A stretch of DNA of 64,000 bases from the NCBI RefSeq assembly GCF_030816725.1, contig NZ_JAUSYG010000001.1, positions 310,001-374,000 of the forward strand, read 5' to 3'. Both the position numbers and the translations under genes were made by a program. Origin of the DNA: Pseudarthrobacter defluvii. Its GTDB lineage: Bacteria; Actinomycetota; Actinomycetes; Actinomycetales; Micrococcaceae. The notes under the pieces are model-generated. The model had not been told where the DNA came from and ran no database searches. It worked only from the letters and a program-made list of their open reading frames with translations. Positions 1-10,295 of this stretch are shown in pieces; the stretch's first letter is position 1, and the number at the start of each line of letters is the position of its first letter.

Positions 1-748
1 TCATGGGCAGTGCGTCCGACGACGACAGGTGCAGGATGTGCGCACGCGCACCGGTCCAGCGGGCCCGTTCGATAACCTCTGCGATGGCCTTGTTCTCGGC
101 GCCGCGGGGGCGGGAGGCGAGGAAGGTTTCGTAGTGGTCGCCGCCGGGGTGGGGTGCGCGGTCGATGGCGTGCGAGTCCTCGGCGTGGACGATCATGAGC
201 GAGTCGAAGGACTTCAGCTCCGCCATGTCCTCTTCCATCTCGTCCGCATCCAGGTGCGGGAATTCGTCCACGCCGGAGTGCAGGAGGAAGCACTTGAAGC
301 CGAAAACGCCTTCGTCGTGCAGGGGGCGCAGGTCCGCCTTGTTGCCGGGGATGGCGCCGCCCCAGAACCCGACGTCGATGAAGGCCTGGTCCTCGGCCAC
401 CTCGCGCTTGAGCTTGAGGTTCTCCACCGTGGTGGTGGGCGGGACGGAGTTCAGCGGCATGTCGATGATGGTGGTGACGCCGCCGGCCGCAGCTGCGCGG
501 GTGGCGGAGGCGAAACCTTCCCATTCGGTGCGGCCGGGTTCGTTGACGTGGACGTGGGTGTCGACCAATCCCGGGAGCAGGGTTTCATCATCGGCGAGTT
601 CGATGACCTCGGCGCCGGCCAGGCCATTGCCCAGCGGCTCAATGGCCACAATCTTGCCGTTGCGCACGCCCACCTCCCGCGGGGCGATGCCGGCGGTGGT
701 CAGGATGCGCCGGCCCCGGATGACCAGGTCAAAACGTTCTTCAGACAC
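1..748 (-). CDS. allB: Allantoinase, N-terminal part (runs off window)
   Basis: Cyclic amidohydrolase that opens allantoin to allantoate. The frame is open from a GTG at 746-748 to the window edge, about 249 residues of roughly 450. Visible landmarks are VIRGRRILTTAGI near the N-terminus, the metal-binding LVDTHVHVNEPGRTEWEG near residue 60, then GVTTIIDMPLNS and GFKCFLLHSGVDEFP, all typical of AllB in the dihydroorotase/allantoinase family. The lysine of GFKCFL is the expected carboxylated metal ligand. The start is fixed by AGGAGG at 755-760, six bases upstream. The start overlaps the last 8 bases of glxK (shared GTGTCTGA), so translation is probably coupled. It is the last visible gene of the glyoxylate operon and links it to purine/allantoin breakdown. 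Confidence 0.9.
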   Translation of the reverse strand, partial: MSEERFDLVIRGRRILTTAGIAPREVGVRNGKIVAIEPLGNGLAGAEVIELADDETLLPGLVDTHVHVNEPGRTEWEGFASATRAAAAGGVTTIIDMPLNSVPPTTTVENLKLKREVAEDQAFIDVGFWGGAIPGNKADLRPLHDEGVFGFKCFLLHSGVDEFPHLDADEMEEDMAELKSFDSLMIVHAEDSHAIDRAPHPGGDHYETFLASRPRGAENKAIAEVIERARWTGARAHILHLSSSDALPM

Positions 749-1949
749 GGAGGTCCTCCTTGGTACTTGCGGCGGCAGTCCTGTCGGCTGCCAGCTCCGC
801 ACTGATCTGGGTGCCCAGTTGCTCCAGCAGCGGTCCTGCCTCTGCTATGCACCTGTTTACATCGGTTTCGAGCGCCGTCAAAGCATGAATGTCCTCGAAG
901 CCGGCGGCTTCAGCCTGGCCCTGGTCCAGCGTGGTCCGGCCGCAGACGGCGATGACCGGAACGCCCTGGGCTGCCGCCGCGCGGGCAACACCCATGGGGG
1001 TCTTGCCGAGCAGGCTTTGCTCGTCCAGACTGCCTTCGCCGGTGATCACCAGGTCGGCGCCGGCCAGGCGGTCCGCCAGCCCCGTGAATTCAAGGACGAC
1101 GTCGATGCCTGGCCGCCGCGTTGCGGCCAGGACGGCGATGGCGGCGTAGCCCACGCCGCCGGCTGCCCCGGCTCCGGGAGCTTCGGCTGCCTTGACGGCG
1201 CGGAATCCGATTTCCCTGGCCAGGACTTCGACAAACCTGGCCAGGGCGGCGTCGAGCATGCCGACGTCTTGGTGTGTGGCGCCCTTCTGCGGACCGAACA
1301 CCGCCGCAGCGCCCTGGGCGCCCAGCAACGGGTTGTCCACGTCGGATGCCAGCACAAAGCGGGTGTCCACCAGGCGGGGCTCGAAATCCGTGAAGTCGAT
1401 GCTGTGCAGGTTTGCCAGAGCCGCCCCACCCGGCGGAAGTTCGTTGTTCCTGCTGTCGAGGAGCCTGGCGCCGAGCCCCTGAAGGAGCCCCGCACCGCCG
1501 TCGGTATTGGCACTGCCGCCCACGCCGAGGATAATCCTCCGGGAGCCGGCGTCGAGCGCTGCCCGGATGAGCTGGCCGGTCCCAAGGCTGCTGGCCGCGG
1601 TGGCATCCGTGGAGTCCGGGCGACCGCCCTTCCGGACGCTTGGCACCAGGGCGAGCCCGGATGCGGCGGCCATCTCGATGACTGCCTCATGCCCGCGGAC
1701 CGCGAACTCGGCCTCGACAGGCTGCCCGGTGGGGCCGCTGACCGTTGCCGTGCGGCGGGTGAAGCCGGAGCCGACGGCGGCGTCGAGGGTGCCCTCGCCG
1801 CCGTCGGCCACCGGAATCCGGACCACGTCCAAAGGATTGTTCGCTGCTGCCGCCGCCCACTTTGCCCTAAGGCCCGTTTCCAGGTGCCTGCACACCTCCG
1901 GGGCTGACAGCGATCCCTTGAACTTGTCCGGGGCAATCACGATCCGCAT
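741..1949 (-). CDS. glxK: Glycerate kinase
   Basis: A 402-residue type I glycerate kinase that phosphorylates D-glycerate, the last step of the glyoxylate-to-glycerate route. Family marks are the N-terminal IVIAPDKFKGSLSAPEV, then VADGGEGTLDA near residue 50, the GVGGSANTDGGAGLLQGLG block in the middle, and VITGEGSLDEQSLLGKTP in the C-terminal third. The ATG is only two bases after the gcl stop, and the 3' end overlaps allB by 8 bases, so this is a tightly packed operon member. Length is usual for the family. Whether the product is 2- or 3-phosphoglycerate cannot be read from the sequence. Confidence 0.94.
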   Translation of the reverse strand: MRIVIAPDKFKGSLSAPEVCRHLETGLRAKWAAAAANNPLDVVRIPVADGGEGTLDAAVGSGFTRRTATVSGPTGQPVEAEFAVRGHEAVIEMAAASGLALVPSVRKGGRPDSTDATAASSLGTGQLIRAALDAGSRRIILGVGGSANTDGGAGLLQGLGARLLDSRNNELPPGGAALANLHSIDFTDFEPRLVDTRFVLASDVDNPLLGAQGAAAVFGPQKGATHQDVGMLDAALARFVEVLAREIGFRAVKAAEAPGAGAAGGVGYAAIAVLAATRRPGIDVVLEFTGLADRLAGADLVITGEGSLDEQSLLGKTPMGVARAAAAQGVPVIAVCGRTTLDQGQAEAAGFEDIHALTALETDVNRCIAEAGPLLEQLGTQISAELAADRTAAASTKEDLRV

Positions 1950-1951
1950 GG

Positions 1952-3742
<1,791 letters not shown>

Positions 3743-3894
3743 GGGGTGCTCCTTGAAATCTGGGGTTCGCCCCGCGGTTGGGGCTGAAAAAGGGTGTGGT
3801 GGGGGAACCGCCGTCGTTGATGATGTTCGCCGGCGGGTTCCCGCTGTGTTGCTGTGGTCCGGCTTTTGCCGGGGTGCCCTACTTCAGGCCGGTT

Positions 3895-4773
3895 CTATTT
3901 CCTGCCACTGAGCTGGAGGACCTGCTTGAAGAGTCCGGAGTGGTCCAGTGCCCCGTCGCCCTGGTTGACGGTGGCGGCGACGAGCTGGGCGGCGATGGCG
4001 CCGAGCGGGATAGCGACGTTGGCTTCGCGGGCGGCGGAGGTGACGATGCCCAGGTCCTTGTGGTGGAGGGCGAGGCGGAAACCGGGGTCGAAGTTGCGGT
4101 CCAGCATCTTCTGGCCCTTCTGCTCCAGGACCTTGGAGCCGGCCAGGCCGCCGCCGAGGACCCTGAGGGCGGCGTCGGTGTCCACGCCGTAGGCCTCGAG
4201 GAAGGCGATGGCTTCGCCGAGGACCTCGATGTTGACCGCGACAATCAGCTGGTTGGCAGCCTTGACGGTCTGGCCGGAGCCGGACGGTCCGACGTGGACG
4301 ATGGTCTTGCCGACGGCCTTGAGGACGTCCTGGGCGTCGTCGAAGTCGGCCTTGTCGCCGCCGACCATGATGGACAGGACGGCGTCGATGGCGCCCTGTT
4401 CGCCGCCGGAAACCGGCGCGTCGAGGGGGCGGATGCCTGCTTCCTTGGCGTCTGCGGCAAGCCGGACAGCGACGTCGGGGCGGATGCTGGAGGCGTCGAT
4501 CCACAGGGCGCCCTGCTTCGCGTTGGCGAAAACGCCGTCCTTGCCGCCGACCACACCTTCGACGTCGGGGGAGTCCGGCACCATGGTGATGACGACGTCG
4601 GCATCCTTAACGGCGTCCGCGATGCTCGAGGCGCCCTTGCCGCCCTCGGAGACCAGCTTGTCGATCTTGTCCTGGCTGCGGTTGAAACCGGTGACGGCGT
4701 GGCCGGCCTTGACGAGGTTGATGGCCATGGGCAGGCCCATGATTCCGAGTCCGATGACTGCAACGTTGCTCAT
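3895..4773 (-). CDS. glxR: 2-hydroxy-3-oxopropionate (tartronate semialdehyde) reductase
   Basis: A 292-residue beta-hydroxyacid dehydrogenase that reduces tartronate semialdehyde, made by Gcl, to D-glycerate. The Rossmann motif VIGLGIMGLPMAINLVKAGH sits at the extreme N-terminus. The substrate motif DAPVSGGEQGA follows near residue 120, and the catalytic lysine lies in GSGQTVKAANQLIVA. An upstream in-frame extension to 4920 would add 49 residues of non-family sequence overlapping hyi. The ATG at 4773 therefore fits, because the Rossmann strand begins right after it. It lies 35 bases after hyi and is co-oriented with gcl. Confidence 0.94.
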   Translation of the reverse strand: MSNVAVIGLGIMGLPMAINLVKAGHAVTGFNRSQDKIDKLVSEGGKGASSIADAVKDADVVITMVPDSPDVEGVVGGKDGVFANAKQGALWIDASSIRPDVAVRLAADAKEAGIRPLDAPVSGGEQGAIDAVLSIMVGGDKADFDDAQDVLKAVGKTIVHVGPSGSGQTVKAANQLIVAVNIEVLGEAIAFLEAYGVDTDAALRVLGGGLAGSKVLEQKGQKMLDRNFDPGFRLALHHKDLGIVTSAAREANVAIPLGAIAAQLVAATVNQGDGALDHSGLFKQVLQLSGRK

Positions 4774-4808
4774 GATGGTTCTCTTTTCTTGAAAGTCTGT
4801 GGTGGGGA

Positions 4809-5609
4809 CTAGTTGCTGATGCGCTCGCGGATGGCCCAGCTGAAGGCCGTTTCCTGCGGTTCCTTGTACTCGAGGCCGATGTAGCCTTCGTAGCCGAGTT
4901 CGCGGCTCCGGGCGATCCACTCGCCGAGCGGGAGGGTGCCGGTGCCAGGTGCGCCGCGGCCGGGGTTGTCCGCGATCTGGATGTGGCCGAAGTCCTTGGC
5001 GTGGGCTTCGATGACGGCCTGGACGTCGTCGCCGTTGACTGCCAGGTGGTAGAAGTCGGCGAGGAGCTTGATGTTGGCGGCACCAGTTTCCTCCTTGACG
5101 CGGGCGATGACCTTGAGTGCGTCGTCGGCGGTGAGGAGCGGGTACTTGGGGGCGCCGCTGACGGGTTCGAGGAGGACGGTGCCGCCGATGCGGGCGACGC
5201 CTTCGGCTGCTGCCGCCAGGTTCTTGACGGCCAGTTCGTCCTGCTCTTCGGGCGTGAATTCGTCCTGCCGGTTGCCGTAGAGGGCGTTGAAGGCTTTGCA
5301 GCCCAGGCGCTCGCCGATGCCTGCCACGACGTCGATGTTGTCCTTGAACTCGGAGCAGCGTCCCTTCCAGGAAACCAGGCCGCGGTCACCGCCGGGCATG
5401 TTGCCGGCGTTGAAGTTCAGGCCGGTGAGCTGGACGCCGGCGTCCCTGATGGCGTTCTCGAACCTGGTGATCTCGCTATCCGCCGGGACGGAGGTCTCGA
5501 AGGGCCACCAGAACTCAACCGCGTCGAAGCCTGCCGCCTTGGCGGCCGCGGGGCGCTCGAGCAGGGGCAGCTCCGTGAGGAGGATGGAGCAGTTCACTGT
5601 GTACGTCAT
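4809..5609 (-). CDS. hyi: Hydroxypyruvate isomerase
   Basis: A 266-residue TIM-barrel isomerase (AP endonuclease 2 superfamily) that interconverts hydroxypyruvate and tartronate semialdehyde. Visible marks are NCSILLTELPLLERP at the N-terminus, GFDAVEFWWPFE near residue 28, the NFNAGNMPGGDRG loop, LLEPVSGAPKYPLLT with a metal-binding glutamate, LLADFYHLAVNGDD, and GYIGLEYKEPQ near the end. GGAAGGA lies upstream of the ATG. It is the first gene of the five-gene glyoxylate/allantoin operon and sits behind the promoter with tandem palindromes. Confidence 0.92.
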   Translation of the reverse strand: MTYTVNCSILLTELPLLERPAAAKAAGFDAVEFWWPFETSVPADSEITRFENAIRDAGVQLTGLNFNAGNMPGGDRGLVSWKGRCSEFKDNIDVVAGIGERLGCKAFNALYGNRQDEFTPEEQDELAVKNLAAAAEGVARIGGTVLLEPVSGAPKYPLLTADDALKVIARVKEETGAANIKLLADFYHLAVNGDDVQAVIEAHAKDFGHIQIADNPGRGAPGTGTLPLGEWIARSRELGYEGYIGLEYKEPQETAFSWAIRERISN

Positions 5610-5671
5610 CGTAGGTCCTTCCGAGGGAGGGGCTTTGATCTATCTTCCAGTGCTTCCGGCTTCGTCACCGT

Positions 5672-5707
5672 TTCCGCTTTGTGGAATTTAGATTCTGCTT
5701 TATGAAA
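5672..5707. promoter_or_regulatory. Tandem IclR-like operators at the glyoxylate promoter
   Basis: Two 15-base imperfect palindromes of form TTCCGC-N3-GCGGAA lie 21 bases apart: TTCCGCTTTGTGGAA at 5672-5686 and TTCTGCTTTATGAAA at 5693-5707. They agree at 12 of 15 positions. They cover the predicted transcription start, which suggests repressor binding. The 6-3-6 architecture resembles sites of IclR-family regulators such as AllR. No such regulator is encoded in the window. The same tandem layout recurs upstream of the dctA-like gene. Confidence 0.6.
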
Positions 5708-5737
5708 AGTGTAGGGAAGGTGGGGTGGGGTAGTCAA
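5708..5737 (-). promoter_or_regulatory. Sigma-70-type promoter of the glyoxylate operon
   Basis: On the minus strand, TTGACT (5732-5737) and TACACT (5708-5713) are separated by 18 bases, a good vegetative promoter match. The predicted start near 5700 gives a leader of about 90 bases before hyi. The predicted start falls inside the palindromes at 5672-5707, which suggests repression. Confidence 0.65.
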
Positions 5738-5803
5738 GGGGAGGCTCGGGCAGGACACTGGTAGGAGGAAAGCCCCGTCTCCGGGAATGGAATTGGAGCG
5801 ACT

Positions 5804-6670
5804 ATGACCGGCGCCCGTCTGCGTCTCCTGGCCTGGCTCGTTTCTTTGGCGGGGTTCCTTGCGGCGTGCACCCCGACGGTCGGCCTCCAGGAGCAGGTGA
5901 GCGCCCCTGCCACGCCTGCTGCTGCCGCAGAAGCCCCACCCTCTGGCGCCGCGTCAGCCCCGGCAGGCACCGCCGCGGCAGCCCCTCCGGCACCCATTGA
6001 GGCGGCAACTCCCGCAGCGCCGCTTCCCACGCCGCTCCCCACGCAGGTCCCGGCGCCCGTTGCTGCTCCCCAGCCGTTCGCGCTCAATCTCTACCGGGAG
6101 GGGGACTTCGTTCCGCAGTACACCTTCGACTGGTGTGTGGCCGCGAGCATCCAGATGGCACACAATCTCATCGACGACACCGGCGGGGGAACCTGGGCTG
6201 ACAGTGGCCAGCAGGGTGAACTGTGGGAAATGGCCCGGGCCCGCTCGTCCGACTCGTTCAACGGTGCCAACCCGTTTGGCTGGGCGCAGGTGCTGACTGC
6301 ATCGGGGATGGGGCCCTATGGCGTCGTCAGCATTCCTGACTATCAGGAGGCACTGCGGACGGCTGCGCGTGCCATTGCTGAAACGGGGCGGCCTGTTGGG
6401 CTTGTGATGTGGAGTGGCCGGCATGCGTGGGTGATGAGCGGCTTCGAGTCGGTGGGAGATCCCCGGGAGTTCCCGGAATTTTCGGTGACCGGCGTTCATG
6501 TCCTGGACCCGCTGTATCCCTATGGCAGCGGGCAGTGGGGTCCGTCGCCCGCGCCGAATGCGCTGCTGGCGCCGGAGCAGTTGGCCACGCAGTTTGTGGT
6601 CCGCGAGCCGCGGCGGTGGAGCAGCGGCCTGCCCGTCGGCTACCTGCTGGTGCTGCCGCAGGCGGGCTGA
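5804..6670 (+). CDS. Secreted lipoprotein with C39-like papain-fold domain
   Basis: A 288-residue protein starting with a lipoprotein signal ending LAAC (cysteine near residue 22), so it is probably anchored on the outer face of the membrane. Residues about 25-95 are a Pro/Ala-rich stalk. The folded domain follows. It has a Cys in DWCVAASIQM, a His in SGRHAWVMSGF and an Asp in VLDPLYPYG, in the order expected for the Cys-His-Asp triad of C39-like cysteine peptidases (Peptidase_C39_2 type). This suggests a wall-associated peptidase, but the substrate is unknown and some family members are inactive. GGAG precedes the ATG. It is divergent from the glyoxylate operon and 54 bases upstream of an MBL gene. 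Confidence 0.72.
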   Translation: MTGARLRLLAWLVSLAGFLAACTPTVGLQEQVSAPATPAAAAEAPPSGAASAPAGTAAAAPPAPIEAATPAAPLPTPLPTQVPAPVAAPQPFALNLYREGDFVPQYTFDWCVAASIQMAHNLIDDTGGGTWADSGQQGELWEMARARSSDSFNGANPFGWAQVLTASGMGPYGVVSIPDYQEALRTAARAIAETGRPVGLVMWSGRHAWVMSGFESVGDPREFPEFSVTGVHVLDPLYPYGSGQWGPSPAPNALLAPEQLATQFVVREPRRWSSGLPVGYLLVLPQAG

Positions 6671-6724
6671 ACTGCGTTAGGCATTCCGTTCCTGGGTACT
6701 TGCTCTTTGCACCTAGGAGTTGCT

Positions 6725-7507
6725 GTGACCCAGTACTTTGCCCACGCGAACGGAGTTTCCGCCATGATCGTCCCCAACGTCGCAGACGGCGTCCACCTGA
6801 TAACCCACGCGAACGTCAACTGCTACATGGTCGAGGATGACCACGGTGTGACCCTGGTGGATGCGGGCCTGCCCAGCATGTGGCCCATGCTCACGCAGCT
6901 CCTGGCGGAACGGAACCGGCGCCCACAGGACGTCAAGGCGCTGGTCCTCACCCACGGGCACTTCGACCACGTCGGCTTTGCGCTTCGCGCACGCAAGCAA
7001 TGGGGGATCCCGGTCCTGGTCCACGCGGAGGACGCCCGCCTGGCAGCACACCCCTACCGGTACAAGCCGCAGCGCAACCGCTTCCTCTACCCCTTCACGC
7101 ATCCCAAATCCCTGCCGGCACTGAGCCGGATGGCGGCAGCCGGCGCCTTGACGGTGAAGGGTGTCTCCGACACCAGGCCGCTGGGCACCGGGGTGGCCGA
7201 CGCGCTCACCGGGCGTCCCGACGTCGTCCATACCCCTGGCCACACGGACGGGCACTGCATCCTGCACCTGCCGGACCGGGGCGTCCTCCTCACGGGCGAC
7301 GCGCTGGTGACGCTGGACCCGTACACCGGCAAGGCCGGTCCGCAGATCGTGGCATCCGCCGCCACCAAGGACACGGAGCAGGCGCTGGCCTCACTGGAGG
7401 CCATTGCGGCAACGGGTGCCACCACGCTGTTGCCCGGGCACGGCGAGCCGTGGAAAGAAGGAGCGGAAGCAGCGGTTCGTGAGGCATGGAGGATCGGCGC
7501 GCACTAG
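6725..7507 (+). CDS. MBL-fold metallo-hydrolase
   Basis: About 260 residues. The metallo-beta-lactamase zinc motif THGHFDHVG lies near residue 75. Further ligands are in HTPGHTDGHCILH and LLTGDALVTLDPYTG, with a final histidine in LLPGHGEPW. I chose the GTG at 6725 because AGGAG lies five bases upstream; a TTG at 6707 and an ATG at 6764 are in the same frame. The family includes glyoxalase II-like and lactonase-like enzymes; the substrate cannot be named. It is followed by a strong bidirectional terminator. Confidence 0.82.
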   Translation: MTQYFAHANGVSAMIVPNVADGVHLITHANVNCYMVEDDHGVTLVDAGLPSMWPMLTQLLAERNRRPQDVKALVLTHGHFDHVGFALRARKQWGIPVLVHAEDARLAAHPYRYKPQRNRFLYPFTHPKSLPALSRMAAAGALTVKGVSDTRPLGTGVADALTGRPDVVHTPGHTDGHCILHLPDRGVLLTGDALVTLDPYTGKAGPQIVASAATKDTEQALASLEAIAATGATTLLPGHGEPWKEGAEAAVREAWRIGAH

Positions 7508-7532
7508 GCCGGACGCCGCCACGCATGAACAA

Positions 7533-7570
7533 AAAGGTCCCCGGCGCAGCAAAGCGCGCCGGGGACCTTT
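7533..7570. terminator. Bidirectional hairpin terminator
   Basis: A perfect 15-bp stem (AAAGGTCCCCGGCGC paired with its complement at 7556-7570) has an 8-base loop. An A-run precedes it and a T-run follows, so it can stop transcription from both the MBL gene and the convergent MHS transporter. Confidence 0.85.
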
Positions 7571-7584
7571 TGGCAGGCCGAGAG

Positions 7585-8871
7585 TCAGTGCAGGTCCTTC
7601 CCCTTGGTCTCGGGGATGGTGAAGACGAACGCCGCGCTGACCACCAGCAGCAGCACCGCGTACACATTGAAAACCTGCGGGGCGCCCAGTGAGGAGCCCA
7701 GCCACTGCTGCAGGTACGGGGCCGTGCCGCCAAACAGCGCCACGCAGATCGAGTAGGGGACGCCCACGCCAACGGTGCGGATGGACGTCGGGAACAGCTC
7801 GGCGTACACCGCCGGGACAATGGCGGCGCTCGCGGCGATGAATACCAGCATCACGGACATGCTCACCGCCAGCTGCCACGCTGAGTCCTTCAGCAACCAG
7901 GTCATGGGGAAATGCAGCAGACCCGAGCCAATGGCGCCGGCCCACAGGACCTTCTTGCGGCCAATCCGGTCGGACAGCTTTCCCCAGACCGGCAGGGCGG
8001 CGATGAAGACGATGTTGGCGACGACGCCCGCCCACAGCGCCTCGCCGCGGTCGATCTTCAGGGCAGTGGTGGCGTAGCTTGGTGCCACGACGCCCCAGAT
8101 GTAGTAGATCACCGTCAGGCCCACCGTCAACCCGATCACCTGCAGTGCCTGCTTGCGGTAGCGGACAATCTGCGGCCAGATCGGGGCCCGCTTTCCGGTG
8201 GCAGCTTCACCCTGGAAGGCCTCCGTTTCGTGCAGGCGGGACCGCATGATCAGGGCGTACAGGCCCATGGCCGCGCCGATCAGGAACGGCACGCGCCAGC
8301 CCCAGGCGTTCATCGCCTCGGTGCTCAGCGCCATGTTGAGTACGGCCCCCAGCAGCGTGCCGAACAGAATGCCCACCGTCCCGGACGTGTAGATCAGGGT
8401 TGCCCAGAATCCGCGGTGCTCCTTGGGTGCCATTTCGGACAGGTACGTTTGCGACGACGGCAGCTCACCGCCGTGCGCCAGGCCCTGTACCAGCCTGGCC
8501 GCCAGCAGCATCAGCGAAGCGAACGCGCCGACGCTGGCGAAGGTGGGTGCGATGCCGATCATCAGGCTGCCCAGCGAGGCCAGGCCGACGGCGAGGGTCA
8601 TGGAGGACTTGCGGCCAATCCGGTCACCGATCCAGCCAAAGAGGAATCCGCCAAAAGGCCGGGCCACGAAGCCGACGGCGAAGATCGCCAGGGTGGACAG
8701 CACGGCCGACGCCGGGTCCTCCTTGCTGAAGAGCTGGCTGGCGATGAAGGGGGTGAAGGTGGCGTAGATGGCCCAGTCGTACCACTCGACGGCGTTGCCG
8801 ATGCCGGTGCCGACGACGGTCTTGGCGGTGGACATGCGTCCAGTCTGGGGCTTGGTTACTGCAACGGACAT
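7585..8871 (-). CDS. MFS transporter of the metabolite:H+ symporter (MHS) family
   Basis: A protein of about 428 residues with 12 predicted membrane segments. MHS-type marks are GNAVEWYDWAIYA in the first helix, ARPFGGFLFGWIGDRIGRK in the loop between helices 2 and 3, LVQGLAHGGELPSSQTYLSE in helix 4, and a WGKLSDRIGRKK repeat in the second half. MHS members import organic acids, osmolytes or amino acids with protons; the substrate here is unknown. The ATG at 8871 has AGGAAG upstream. The stop of the M20 amidohydrolase lies 65 bases upstream on the same strand, which suggests import and hydrolysis of the same compound. Confidence 0.88.
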   Translation of the reverse strand: MSVAVTKPQTGRMSTAKTVVGTGIGNAVEWYDWAIYATFTPFIASQLFSKEDPASAVLSTLAIFAVGFVARPFGGFLFGWIGDRIGRKSSMTLAVGLASLGSLMIGIAPTFASVGAFASLMLLAARLVQGLAHGGELPSSQTYLSEMAPKEHRGFWATLIYTSGTVGILFGTLLGAVLNMALSTEAMNAWGWRVPFLIGAAMGLYALIMRSRLHETEAFQGEAATGKRAPIWPQIVRYRKQALQVIGLTVGLTVIYYIWGVVAPSYATTALKIDRGEALWAGVVANIVFIAALPVWGKLSDRIGRKKVLWAGAIGSGLLHFPMTWLLKDSAWQLAVSMSVMLVFIAASAAIVPAVYAELFPTSIRTVGVGVPYSICVALFGGTAPYLQQWLGSSLGAPQVFNVYAVLLLVVSAAFVFTIPETKGKDLH

Positions 8872-8936
8872 GGTCTTCTTCCTGATCGGGTGGTTTGAAG
8901 GCGCCTGCACTGCTGGCGGTTATGGGGAGGGGGAAC

Positions 8937-10159
8937 TTAGGCGGTCCGCGACAGCGTGGCCAACCGCGAGATGGCGAGTTCCGCGTAGAGTGCTGCCCCG
9001 TCCGCCAGCACCGCGTCATCGAACGTCGCATACGGCGAGTGGTTGAACGGCGAGGCGGCGGGGTCACCCCCGGGCATGACGGCGCTGAGCCCCACGAAGG
9101 TGCCGGGCACCTCGGCCAGCACGCGGGAGAAGTCCTCGGAGCCGCTGAGCGGGGTGGCCCAGCGGGAGAGGCGGCGTTCGCCGAAAAGCTCCGTGATGAC
9201 CTTTTCGGCCGTGTGGGTTTCGTCCTCATCGGTGATGGTGAGGGGGTACTCCTCGATATACTCGACGGCGGCGTCCACGCCGTGTGCGGCGGCGATCCCC
9301 TTGAGCAGGCGGGGCACGGCGTCCTTCATCTTCTGGCGGGAGGCTTCAGAGAACGTCCTGATGGTCGCCTCGATTCGGGCCGACTCCGGGATGACGTTCC
9401 GCTTGGTGCCGGCGTGCAGCACGCCCACGGACAGGACCACGGGATCGAACATGTTGAACTGCCGGGTGACCATCACCTGCAGGGCCGTCACCATTTCTGC
9501 TGCCACTGTGACCGGATCCTTCGCGGAGTGCGGTGCCGAACCATGGCCGCCGGCGCCGAGCACCGTAACTTCCAGCCCGTCGGAGGCGCTGAGCATGACG
9601 CCGGACTTGGTGCAGAAGGTGCCGTGCGGCTCCAGCGAGGAGAAGACATGCATCCCGTAAGCTGCCTGGACCCGGGTTCCGGTGGCGTCCAGGACACCTT
9701 CCCGGAGCATGTAGCTGGCGCCGTCGAAGCCTTCCTCGCCAGGCTGGAACATGAGGACGACGTCGCCACTAAGCAAGTGCCGCTTCTCCGCCAGGAGGGT
9801 AGCGGCCCCGGCGAGCATGGACGTGTGCAGGTCGTGGCCGCAGGCGTGCATGGCGCCGTCGGCCTGTGACGTGAAGTTGACTCCGGTCTTTTCCTGGACG
9901 GGCAGCCCGTCCATGTCTGCGCGGAGGAGGACCGCGGGACGCTGCAGGGCGGGGTCAGGATTGGCGCCACGCAGGACGGCGGTGACCGACGTCGTCTCTT
10001 TGCCCAGAGGGTGATCTCGAAGGGGAGTCCGTCCAGCGCCTCCAAAACCTTCTCCTGGGTGCGCGGAAGGTGGAGCCCGATTTCCGGCTGCCGGTGCAGG
10101 TCATGGCGCAGGCGGACCAGGTCATCCTGCAGGTCCTTGGCGTCGGCGGTTATGGTCAC
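8937..10159 (-). pseudogene. M20-family amidohydrolase, frameshifted
   Basis: The gene reads as an N-acyl amino acid or IAA-type amidohydrolase in two frames. The first frame starts at the GTG 10157-10159 (AAGGAG six bases upstream) and gives RLRHDLHRQPEIGLHLPRT. The second holds the metal sites in AMHACGHDLHTSM and GEEGFDG and runs to 8937. The switch lies near 10003-10009, where the minus strand reads ACCCTCTGGGCAAAG. Removing one CT restores a continuous ITLGKETTSVTAVLRG. A 2-base duplication or a sequencing error is therefore the simplest reading. Apart from that it is complete, about 406 residues when repaired. It is co-oriented with the MHS transporter and divergent from an Lrp regulator. 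Confidence 0.85.
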
Positions 10160-10198
10160 TTGTTACTCCTTGGCAATGGGCATCAGGGCTTGGGGACT

Positions 10199-10251
10199 AT
10201 TCTGAAGTGGCGTGGTTCACATTCCGGAAAAGCGCTGGAATTATTCTGGAA
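10199..10251. promoter_or_regulatory. Three 22-bp-phased Lrp-type sites
   Basis: ATTCTGAAG (10199), ATTCCGGAA (10221) and ATTCTGGAA (10243) repeat at exactly 22-base steps, two helical turns, between the amidohydrolase start and the Lrp-family regulator start. Phased sites of this kind suit multimeric Lrp/AsnC proteins that wrap DNA. They are the best candidates for autoregulation and for control of the divergent amidohydrolase/transporter unit. Confidence 0.5.
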
Positions 10252-10295
10252 GGGCACGACCGCGTCAGGATTCATGCATTGGGAAGGAGGCATGG

